In this document: piece after piece, positions 18,918 to 26,219 of the stretch
Layout: each line of letters starts with the position of its first letter
How positions within the stretch are numbered: the first letter of the stretch is position 1
NCBI GenBank assembly: GCA_021373135.1
Contig: JAJFTH010000003.1
Location: 558,001-622,000, forward strand
Reading direction: 5' to 3'
Source of the DNA: Bacteroidales bacterium
GTDB lineage: Bacteria > Bacteroidota > Bacteroidia > Bacteroidales > UBA1402
DNA: 64,000 bases
The notes under the pieces: generated by a model
The model's database searches: none
The model's input: the letters and a program-made list of their open reading frames with translations, nothing else
What the model was told of the DNA's origin: nothing
Position numbers and translations under genes: made by a program

Positions 18918-18925
18918 CAAAGATA
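18918..18925 (-). promoter_or_regulatory. -7 promoter box of the Nudix regulator
   Basis: TATCTTTG on the minus strand, an exact TAnnTTTG match 36 bp before ATG 18882 and 76 bp after the galK stop. It suggests that the regulator has its own promoter besides any read-through from galK. Confidence 0.6.
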
Positions 18926-19000
18926 TTATAAAAAAAACGGAGCTTTACATCGTATTTTTATAATTGTTATGACGATTGTCCATTTGTGCAATATCTAATA

Positions 19001-20152
19001 TTATGCCAGTTTTCTGGAACCATCACTTATGACGACATCATAGACTTTCGGATACTTCCCGTATTTAGCTTTAAAAGACTCTTTTGCATCGGCGACAAAA
19101 GCCTCATACAATTCATCCTTTACAAGGTTAATGGTACAGCCACCGAAGCCACCACCCATGACACGCGAGCCGGTTACACCATTCTTTTTGGCGCAATCAT
19201 TCAGAAAATCAAGTTCTTCGCAACTTACTTCATATAATCTGCTCATACCATCATGAGTGCCATACATTTTTTTGCCAACTGTTTCATAATCATCTTTTTC
19301 CAAAGCATCACAAACATCAAGAACACGTTGAACTTCTTCAATCACGTATTCTGCGCGCATGAAATCCTCTTCGGAAATAATAGATTTTACTTCTTTCAAC
19401 ATTTCTATGGTTGCATCACGAAGTAATTCCACTTCCGGATGATTCTGGCGAATGGCGGCAGCTGCGGTTTCGCAAGATTGACGGCGTTTGTTGTAGGCTG
19501 ATGATGCAAGTTCATGTTTGACAACAGTATCCAGCAATACCAATTTATAACCTTTTGGATTAAATGGATAATATTTATATTCCAGTGAACGACAATCGAG
19601 ACGAATCAAGCTTCCGGCTTTACCAAATACAGAAGCAAACTGGTCCATGATTCCACACATGACACCGCAATAATTGTGTTCTGTTGCCTGACCGATCTTA
19701 GCCAGTTCAAATTTATCAATGCCGCAATGAAACAGGTCATTCAAAGCAAAAGCATAGGTGCTTTCCAATGCAGCGGATGATGACATTCCTGCTCCAAGAG
19801 GTACATCACCGGCAAAAGCCGTATTGAAGCCCTGTATTTTTGCACCACGTTTAATCATTTCACGGCAAACGCCAAAAATATATCTTGCCCAGCTTGCATG
19901 TGGGGCATCTTCTTCGTTCAATCCGAATTCTACGTAGTCTTTCATATCAATAGAATAGGCTCGGACTTTATTTGTTCCGTTGATCTTGATTTCTGCCACC
20001 ATTCCTTTATCTATGGCACCGGGAAATACAAAACCTCCATTATAGTCTGTGTGTTCGCCAATCAGGTTAATACGACCTGGTGAAGCATATACTGAACCTT
20101 CCGAACCATCAAAATGCTTTTTGAAGCGACTTTTTACATATTCAATTTCCAT
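19001..20152 (-). CDS. galK: Galactokinase
   Basis: GalK phosphorylates alpha-D-galactose to galactose 1-phosphate with ATP, the first committed step of the Leloir pathway, in the cytoplasm. The 383 residues have normal length and the three GHMP-kinase motifs: the galactokinase signature GRINLIGEHTDYN (26-38), the phosphate loop PLGAGMSSSAALE (about 117-129) and the C-terminal GGGFGGCTINLV (about 340). It follows the mutarotase gene by 210 bp and precedes the Nudix regulator. The galactose permease often found between galK and galM in Bacteroides is missing here, as are galT and galE. Confidence 0.96.
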   Translation of the reverse strand: MEIEYVKSRFKKHFDGSEGSVYASPGRINLIGEHTDYNGGFVFPGAIDKGMVAEIKINGTNKVRAYSIDMKDYVEFGLNEEDAPHASWARYIFGVCREMIKRGAKIQGFNTAFAGDVPLGAGMSSSAALESTYAFALNDLFHCGIDKFELAKIGQATEHNYCGVMCGIMDQFASVFGKAGSLIRLDCRSLEYKYYPFNPKGYKLVLLDTVVKHELASSAYNKRRQSCETAAAAIRQNHPEVELLRDATIEMLKEVKSIISEEDFMRAEYVIEEVQRVLDVCDALEKDDYETVGKKMYGTHDGMSRLYEVSCEELDFLNDCAKKNGVTGSRVMGGGFGGCTINLVKDELYEAFVADAKESFKAKYGKYPKVYDVVISDGSRKLA

Positions 20153-20225
20153 AATCTTTATTTTTAATAGTTTACAATAATCATTTTTTCGTCTAAGGAC
20201 CTATAGAACTCGCATGTCCATTTTA

Positions 20226-20336
20226 TTATAAACCTGAACGTTTTACAAACATGCTCGTTTCAATTTGTGATTTCTTGCACAGAAACTGCTGAAAATAATA
20301 GATATTAGCCGATAGGGTATCTTCAATATCTTTCAT
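20226..20336 (-). CDS. Possible 36-residue ORF between galM and galK
   Basis: The 210-bp gap holds an ATG-started frame of 36 codons, beginning MKDIEDTLSANIYYF and ending MFVKRSGL, in the operon's direction. It has no recognised motif, and I saw no strong ribosome-binding site. It could be a small protein, a leader peptide for galK or chance. Confidence 0.2.
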   Translation of the reverse strand: MKDIEDTLSANIYYFQQFLCKKSQIETSMFVKRSGL

Positions 20337-20362
20337 GATCAGGTTTTAGGTGTTATTTATGT

Positions 20363-21451
20363 TTATTCAATGCCAAACTTATAGACTGTCGTTTGTGTAT
20401 ATGTTTCACCAGGATTGAGAATGCTAGCCGGGAATTGAGCCTGATTAGGCGTATCAGGAAAATGCTGGGCTTCGAAACAGATGGCACTGCGTTTAGGGAA
20501 TGTTGCACCATGAGCACCTGAAAATCCGTTCAACCAGTTTCCAGTATAAAGTTGAATGCCAGGTTCTGTGGTGTATACTTCCAAAACACGCCCGCTAAGC
20601 GGTTCGATGCATTTTGCAGCAAAGGAGAGTTCCTTTGCATAAGATTTTTTCAAAGCATAGCAATGGTCGTAACCGGCACCAAAAATGGTTTGTTTATGTT
20701 GGGCATCAATTCTTTCTCCCACAACAGTCGGTGTACGAAAATCCATCGGAGTTCCTTCCACTTTGAGGATTTCTCCGGTAGGGATGGAAACTTCATCAAT
20801 CGGAATAAAAAAATCCGCATTGATGGTCAGTATGTTGTTTGTCACTGCAGGACTTGGATTTGAAATTCCTGCCAGATTAAAGAATGCGTGGTTGGTCAGG
20901 TTTATTGGAGTTGATTGATCGGTCGTGGCTTTGTATCTGATGACAAATTCGTTATCCTTCGTCAGAGTATACAACATATTGATCACCAGATTCCCAGGAA
21001 AGCCTTCTTCCCCATCAGGAGATGTATAGGTAAAATCCACAGACGATTCGCTGAAACAAATAACATCCCATACAACAGCATGATAACCTTTTGGCCCACC
21101 ATGCAATGAATTCGGCCCATTATTGATGGTAAGGTTATATTCTTTTCCATTGAGGGTAAACTTTCCTTTGGCTATACGGTTTCCATAACGGCCAATGGTT
21201 GTACCTAAGAATGGTTCCGGGCTATGAATGACATGCTCAATGGAATCATGTCCCAACACAACACTGGCATAATCTCCATGACGATCAGGGGCCATCATAG
21301 CAACCACAGCACAACCATAGTTAGTCACAGCAATTTCCATTTTTCCATTTTTCAAAAAATACAAGTCGGTATTTTTACCGTTAACCGTTTTTTGAAAATC
21401 CTCACGGCACAATCCTGATAGATTCTCAGGAGCTGAAGAATCTTTTTTCAT
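20363..21451 (-). CDS. galM: Aldose 1-epimerase (cytoplasmic galactose mutarotase)
   Basis: The enzyme interconverts beta- and alpha-galactose (or a related aldose) so that galactokinase receives its alpha substrate. The 362-residue product has no signal peptide. Family motifs are NNGPNSLHGG (histidine for substrate binding), LTNHAFFNL (catalytic histidine), GAGYDHCY and, near the end, LEVYTTEPGIQLYTGN, which holds the catalytic glutamate. It lies 33 bp after the lipoprotein paralogue and 210 bp before galK, on the same strand, so one transcript is likely. Arabinose or other sugars are also possible substrates. Confidence 0.93.
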   Translation of the reverse strand: MKKDSSAPENLSGLCREDFQKTVNGKNTDLYFLKNGKMEIAVTNYGCAVVAMMAPDRHGDYASVVLGHDSIEHVIHSPEPFLGTTIGRYGNRIAKGKFTLNGKEYNLTINNGPNSLHGGPKGYHAVVWDVICFSESSVDFTYTSPDGEEGFPGNLVINMLYTLTKDNEFVIRYKATTDQSTPINLTNHAFFNLAGISNPSPAVTNNILTINADFFIPIDEVSIPTGEILKVEGTPMDFRTPTVVGERIDAQHKQTIFGAGYDHCYALKKSYAKELSFAAKCIEPLSGRVLEVYTTEPGIQLYTGNWLNGFSGAHGATFPKRSAICFEAQHFPDTPNQAQFPASILNPGETYTQTTVYKFGIE

Positions 21452-21484
21452 GGTTTTTAAGCTTATTATTTTGAATCTATTTGG

Positions 21485-22735
21485 CTAATTTAGTTTTTTG
21501 CAGCATCCAACCCCTGCTTTTTTGTCCTTGCAACAGCTGTTCTTTTTACTGCAACTATCCTGATTGACAGTACCATTTTCCTTACACTTGGTTATACATT
21601 CCTTAGACATGACACCAAATTTGTAAATACAATGGCTGGTATATTTTTCTCCAGGACGAAGTACCACGGATGGCCAGTTTGCTTTATTCGGACTATCCGG
21701 AAAATGTTGTGTTTCCAAACAGATAGCGGTACGCTGTTGATAAACAATGCCTTTTTTCCCTGTGACTGTACCATCCAAAAAATTACCTGTATAGACCTGA
21801 ATTCCAGGTTCATCGGTATAGACCTCAAGGGTTCGCCCACTTTCAGGATCTACGATACATGCAGCCAGAACGGTATCCTGTCTTGCCGTATTCAAAACAA
21901 AGTTATGATCATAACCATTGCCGTTTTTCAACTGAAGAAAATCATAGTTGTTGATGCGTTCTCCTATTTTGGTTGGTTTTCTAAAATCCATCGGTGTGCA
22001 ACATACAGGCGCAATTTCTCCTGTGGTCATGAATGTGCTGTCAATGGGGGTATAACCATCAGCATTGAGCATCAACAGCTGATTCAAGATGGTTTTCCCG
22101 GGATTGCCCGATAAGTTGAAGTAAGAATGATTCGTCAGGTTGACAATGGTCGGTTTGTCTGTAGTTGCTTCATATTTAATATCAATGGCATTGTCATCGG
22201 TCAGGGTATAAACAGCTTTAGCAGTCAACCGGCCTGGGAACCCCATTTCACCATCAGCAGAAATATATGAAACCTCCAACGTTTGACCGTTTATTTGCTT
22301 GATATCAAACATGCAATACTGAAATCCTTTTGGACCACCGTGCAAACAATGACCAAAGTTATTGGTCTCAAGCTGATAGTCCACCCCGTCAAGGACAAAC
22401 TTGCCTTTGTTGATCCGGTTGCCGTAGCGACCGATAAACGCTCCAAAATCCGATTTATGATTTTGGTATCCTCCAATTGAATCAAATCCGAGAACAACAT
22501 CAGCAAAAACATGATCCTTATCCGGAACAAAGATGGAAACAATGCGGGCACCAAAATTGGTCATGCAAACTTCCATACCGTTTTTGTTGGTCAAAACATA
22601 CAGATCATTTTTCTTTCCGTCAATTTCTGTTTGAAAATCTGTTTTCTTCAAACCGGATTTGGTTATTTCCGTTTTAGAACAGCCAGCCGTCAATAATATA
22701 ACAGACAAAGAAGCCAACACAAAGATCTTTCTCAT
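21485..22735 (-). CDS. Lipoprotein aldose 1-epimerase with cysteine-rich tail
   Basis: This second mutarotase of the operon has a lipoprotein signal peptide (LLTAGC, Cys19), so it works outside the cytoplasm, probably in the periplasm or at the outer membrane. The core keeps the family motifs NNFGHCLHGG, TNHSYFNL and LEVYTDEPGIQVYTGN. Odd is the end: after the normal last motif (YKFGV) a tail of about 37 residues (380-416) holds seven cysteines, two as adjacent pairs, together with many lysines. The cytoplasmic paralogue stops at YKFGIE and has no such tail. The tail might bind a metal, form disulfides or attach to another protein; nothing in the sequence decides. Total length 416, against 362 for the neighbour. 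Confidence 0.9.
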   Translation of the reverse strand: MRKIFVLASLSVILLTAGCSKTEITKSGLKKTDFQTEIDGKKNDLYVLTNKNGMEVCMTNFGARIVSIFVPDKDHVFADVVLGFDSIGGYQNHKSDFGAFIGRYGNRINKGKFVLDGVDYQLETNNFGHCLHGGPKGFQYCMFDIKQINGQTLEVSYISADGEMGFPGRLTAKAVYTLTDDNAIDIKYEATTDKPTIVNLTNHSYFNLSGNPGKTILNQLLMLNADGYTPIDSTFMTTGEIAPVCCTPMDFRKPTKIGERINNYDFLQLKNGNGYDHNFVLNTARQDTVLAACIVDPESGRTLEVYTDEPGIQVYTGNFLDGTVTGKKGIVYQQRTAICLETQHFPDSPNKANWPSVVLRPGEKYTSHCIYKFGVMSKECITKCKENGTVNQDSCSKKNSCCKDKKAGVGCCKKLN

Positions 22736-22915
22736 GACTAAAAATATTTAAGAAACATGAATAAAATAATTCGTGTAAAACTAACACTTATTTTTATTCA
22801 TGGTATTCCAAAAGCCATGTTCTATAACATATTTGGCAAAAAAAGAAGGTTTTTCGGAAAAATTTTAAGCTTCCGGGAATTGAATATTTGAGTTTGATCT
22901 CAGATAGATGTACGA

Positions 22916-22954
22916 ACAAAACGAGGATGTCTCAGACTTTGAAGCACCCTCGTT
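22916..22954 (-). terminator. Terminator-like hairpin after the kdu/DUF4861 genes
   Basis: On the minus strand AACGAGG (22954-22948) pairs with CCTCGTT (22926-22920), with further partial pairing inside, and TTTTGTT follows. It lies about 40 bp beyond the DUF4861 stop codon and separates it from the galactose genes. Confidence 0.5.
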
Positions 22955-22993
22955 AATTATGGTTAATTTATAATAGTGTCTAAAAAAGATCAA

Positions 22994-24124
22994 TTATTTA
23001 AGAATCTTTACTTTTAGCGGTTGTGATAGTGCTATGCGCTTATCGGACAAAAGGCTAAACCAATCAGAATCTTTTTTAATCCCAAATTTATTCCAACCTG
23101 CACCAAAATAATATCTGAATGGTTCACCGACCTTATAGTTGGAAATTCCGATCAAATGATTCTGAAGTTGTTTGACAGCAACGACAGGAGCGTCAAAGAC
23201 TACACCTTCATAACGACGTCCGGCTGACGTCTTCGTGCCCTGTGCAAAAGCATCTTCTGCATAACCGATGAATCCCTGGGTTGTACTTCCAGCTACAGTC
23301 TGGACTGTATCTTGCAAGAAAATACCGGCGGCAAGTTGAATGTTGGTGGTATCACCTGTATATCTGATAACAGCTTCATTCAATGGTGACCCTGCATCAA
23401 TGGTGATTAAAAGTTCAGCTTTCAGATTCTTGCTACCGTAAGACACAAAATCATAATACAATAGAAAAGATGAACGAAGTGGTCCATTATCCAAGATCTT
23501 ATAGCGGTCAAAATAACGTCCGATATATAAAGAATCGTTAACGATCGGGCAAATGCCGCCACAGCCCAGAGTATGTCCGACATTATAACAGTCAAGACCT
23601 TCACCATGATCCTGATGATAGGATGCTTTTTGAGAGATATCGTTTTTGTACCATTTTTCAAAAACCAATTCACTGGTTCTCTTCAACCATACGTCTACAC
23701 CATTGCTTGGATTTTCATTAGCCAAAGCCGGTCCGTACATACGAAATCCGATTCTGTCGTTTTCCCAGGAAATATCATCTTTTCGTTCAGGGACAAAGCG
23801 CACCTTTGTTTTTGCTGTAAACTGTTCAGGTTTACCTTCCTTGACAATAAAGGTAGCTTCCTTTCCTGCCTTTAGAGTGACGGGAAAAATAAGAACCTGG
23901 GGCGTATCTTCTCCTTTATACAATACCTGATAAGGCACTTGCTTACCATCCGGATCCAAAATGACCAGTTTTGAAGGATCAAAATTGGTGAGTTCGCAGA
24001 GGCAAATTTCAACCATTTCATGAACTCTGTCTACCTCAGAATTGTTGAAAACAGAGATTTCCACTTTACCATTGCACGAAGCAAAAAGTAACACAAATAA
24101 TAATAGAAAAAGATGATTCTTCAT
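22994..24124 (-). CDS. DUF4861-like lipoprotein
   Basis: The 376-residue product has a lipoprotein signal (LFASC, Cys17). From memory the body matches DUF4861, a family found in Bacteroidota beside pectin and uronate genes; I know no proven reaction. Visible motifs include SWENDRIGFRMYGPA (about 118-132), YHQDHGEGLDCYNVG and LGCGGICP in the centre and RRYEGVVFD near residue 300. These histidine- and aspartate-rich motifs look like an active site. The open frame reaches back to 24472 but only through the kduD gene in another frame; ATG 24124 gives a clean signal peptide. It lies 89 bp after kduD and is followed by a hairpin, so it ends the kdu operon. Confidence 0.75.
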   Translation of the reverse strand: MKNHLFLLLFVLLFASCNGKVEISVFNNSEVDRVHEMVEICLCELTNFDPSKLVILDPDGKQVPYQVLYKGEDTPQVLIFPVTLKAGKEATFIVKEGKPEQFTAKTKVRFVPERKDDISWENDRIGFRMYGPALANENPSNGVDVWLKRTSELVFEKWYKNDISQKASYHQDHGEGLDCYNVGHTLGCGGICPIVNDSLYIGRYFDRYKILDNGPLRSSFLLYYDFVSYGSKNLKAELLITIDAGSPLNEAVIRYTGDTTNIQLAAGIFLQDTVQTVAGSTTQGFIGYAEDAFAQGTKTSAGRRYEGVVFDAPVVAVKQLQNHLIGISNYKVGEPFRYYFGAGWNKFGIKKDSDWFSLLSDKRIALSQPLKVKILK

Positions 24125-24213
24125 AGGAAAAGTATTTGGCCGATTTTTGAAGAAACGGATGCCGTCCCACGAAGAGATGACATCCGTTATTGTTTTTAAT
24201 TCTTTATAGAATA

Positions 24214-24993
24214 TTATTTGGGTTGTTTTCCAATGTAAGCCAGAATACCACCATCGACGTACAGGATATGTCCGTTTACAAAGTCGGAAGCATCGGATGC
24301 CAGAAAGATTGCAGGGCCTTGAAGGTCGGCAGTCGTCCCCCATCTTGCAGCCGGGGTTTTGGAAATGATGAATTCGTTGAAAGGATGTCCCGGAACACGA
24401 AGCGGAGCCGTTTGCGGTGTTTCGATATAACCCGGGCCAAGGCCGTTGACCTGAATGTTGAATTCTCCCCACTCTGAGGCGAGGTTTTTGGTCAGCATTT
24501 TCAAACCACCTTTTGCAGCAGCATAAGCGGATACTGTTTCACGACCGAGTTCACTCATCATGGAACAAATATTGATGATTTTACCTTTTTTCTTGGCAAT
24601 CATTCCAGGAGCAACAGCCTTTGAAACGATGAATGGGCCATTCAGATCGATGTCGATGACCTGACGGAATTCAGAGGCTTTCATTTCGAGCGCAGGAATA
24701 CGTTTGATGATACCGGCATTGTTAACCAAAATGTCGATGACACCAACTTCTTTGGTTATCCGGGCAATCATGGCATTTACAGCATCTTCATCGGTTACAT
24801 CACAAACATAACCATGAGCCTTGATACCACATTTCTCATATTCTGCCAAACCTTTTTCTACCAAATCAGTTTTGATATCGTTGAAAATGATGGTTGCACC
24901 TGATTCGGCAAAACCTTTGGCAATAGCCATACCAATACCATAGGAAGCACCCGTTACAAGGGCAATCTTACCTTCTAATGAAAATTTATTCAT
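24214..24993 (-). CDS. kduD: Short-chain dehydrogenase, KduD/gluconate 5-dehydrogenase type
   Basis: This NAD(P)-dependent cytoplasmic oxidoreductase of 259 residues should reduce 3-deoxy-D-glycero-2,5-hexodiulosonate to 2-keto-3-deoxygluconate in the breakdown of unsaturated uronates. It shows the dinucleotide motif TGASYGIG (about 15-22), NNAG (about 91-94), the catalytic serine in NICSMMSELG and the YAAAK tyrosine-lysine pair. The close link to kduI (26 bp) supports KduD; many databases label such proteins gluconate 5-dehydrogenase. The kinase and aldolase for the later steps (kdgK, kdgA) are not in the window. Confidence 0.9.
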   Translation of the reverse strand: MNKFSLEGKIALVTGASYGIGMAIAKGFAESGATIIFNDIKTDLVEKGLAEYEKCGIKAHGYVCDVTDEDAVNAMIARITKEVGVIDILVNNAGIIKRIPALEMKASEFRQVIDIDLNGPFIVSKAVAPGMIAKKKGKIINICSMMSELGRETVSAYAAAKGGLKMLTKNLASEWGEFNIQVNGLGPGYIETPQTAPLRVPGHPFNEFIISKTPAARWGTTADLQGPAIFLASDASDFVNGHILYVDGGILAYIGKQPK

Positions 24994-25019
24994 TGATTAC
25001 AATTTTAGGAAAAATTAAA

Positions 25020-25865
25020 TTATTTCAGTTCTGTATTTTTGAAAAAATCCTGATCGCCATAATCCAGGTTTTCACCACCCATACCCCAGATAAAGGTATA
25101 ATTGGAGGTTGCAGCAGCTGAGTGAATAGACCATTCGGGAGAGAAAACAGCTTGATCACCCTTCATCCAGATGTGACGGGATTCTGTCGGTTCGCCAAGG
25201 AAATGCACGACTGCATCTTCTTCAGGAACTTCAAAATAAAAATAAGCTTCCATACGACGGCTGTGAATATGAGCAGGCATGGTATTCCAAACACTACCGG
25301 GGGCCAATTCTGTCATACCCATCTGAAGTTGACATGTAGGAAGCACTTGATTTACAATCATTTTGTTGATGTTGCGATGGTTTGAACCTTCAAGAGTACC
25401 CAATTCAACGCGTACAGCGTCTTCTTTAGTGATTTTTTTATCAGGATAGTTCTTGTGGGCTACCAAAGAGTTGAAATAAAATTTGGCCGGATTTTTAGCG
25501 TCTTTGCTTTCGAAAAACACTTCACGATCACCAGCACCTAAATACAAAGCTTCTTTGTATTTCAGTTCAAAACTTTGGTCACCGACTTTAACTATGCCTT
25601 CTCCAAGACCGACATTAAAAATACCGAGTTCACGACGATGTAAAAAGCAAGGTGCTTTCAGGGGATCGATGGCTTCCAGCTTCAGACTTTCACTTTCCGG
25701 TTTTGCGCCACCAACAACCATACGATCAAACATCGAATATACCATATTCACCTCGTTGGCAACAAAAAGTGTCTCTATCAGAAATTCTTTGCGCAAACGT
25801 GTTGTGTCATAACTTTTGGCATCAGCCGGATGTGATGCATAACGGATTTCATAATTAGTCTTCAT
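25020..25865 (-). CDS. kduI: 5-dehydro-4-deoxy-D-glucuronate isomerase
   Basis: KduI isomerises 5-keto-4-deoxyuronate, released from pectin or glycosaminoglycan by lyases and unsaturated glycuronidases, to the substrate of KduD. The 281 residues are the usual length, and the cupin zinc site is visible: AHIHSRRMEAYFYF carries two histidines and a glutamate, and EWSIHSAA the third histidine. It is the first gene of kduI-kduD-DUF4861 and probably uses the minus-strand half of the two-way promoter at 25970-25985, giving a leader of about 105 bases. Confidence 0.95.
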   Translation of the reverse strand: MKTNYEIRYASHPADAKSYDTTRLRKEFLIETLFVANEVNMVYSMFDRMVVGGAKPESESLKLEAIDPLKAPCFLHRRELGIFNVGLGEGIVKVGDQSFELKYKEALYLGAGDREVFFESKDAKNPAKFYFNSLVAHKNYPDKKITKEDAVRVELGTLEGSNHRNINKMIVNQVLPTCQLQMGMTELAPGSVWNTMPAHIHSRRMEAYFYFEVPEEDAVVHFLGEPTESRHIWMKGDQAVFSPEWSIHSAAATSNYTFIWGMGGENLDYGDQDFFKNTELK

Positions 25866-26219
25866 AAAATATATATTATAAATTAAGTTTAAGTAATATC
25901 ATAGATGGCCGTTTACCGAGGGAAAAAGCACACATGCCGTCTGCTTGAATCCGCATAAATTTTTCCGCATATCTTTGCAAAGTTAATTCAAATGTTGTAA
26001 AAAGCCATAAATTTTGCAGGGCTTTTAATAATATTTCAAAATACAACTTTAAGAAGAATAATCTTTTCTCCATTTTAACTGAATTTTATGAATATTGACC
26101 TAACCGCATTAAACCATTTTAAATAATGCCTATCAAACTTCCGTATAAATTGGAAATTTAAGAATTTGGGATTCATAAAAAATATGGTCATTAGACCGTC
26201 ATAAAGAACAAATCGCAAT
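25866..26219. other. Divergent intergenic region kduI / beta-barrel gene
   Basis: These 354 bp separate kduI from the beta-barrel gene. The clear element is the overlapping pair of promoter boxes at 25970-25985. A 65-codon minus frame at 25876-26073 covers the promoter and has no family features, so it is not called. Nothing else stands out in the AT-rich remainder. Confidence 0.6.
25970..25985. promoter_or_regulatory. Two overlapping face-to-face -7 boxes
   Basis: TATCTTTG on the plus strand (25970-25977) is followed without a gap by CAAAGTTA (25978-25985), which is TAACTTTG on the minus strand. Both fit TAnnTTTG exactly and form a near-palindrome. The minus box suits kduI; the plus box would give the beta-barrel gene a leader of about 235 bases, so a second plus promoter may exist. 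Confidence 0.5.

Noticed and set aside
22960..22985. TAATAGTGTCT near 22971 as a further IS end
   Set aside because: Only the short TAATAGTGTC part resembles the IS end; the TCCGGTTAA core is missing.
24125..24472. N-terminal extension of the DUF4861-like gene
   Set aside because: It reads through kduD in another frame, and the internal ATG 24124 starts a clean lipoprotein signal.
25876..26073. 65-codon minus frame upstream of kduI
   Set aside because: It covers the promoter region and has no recognisable domain or ribosome-binding site.
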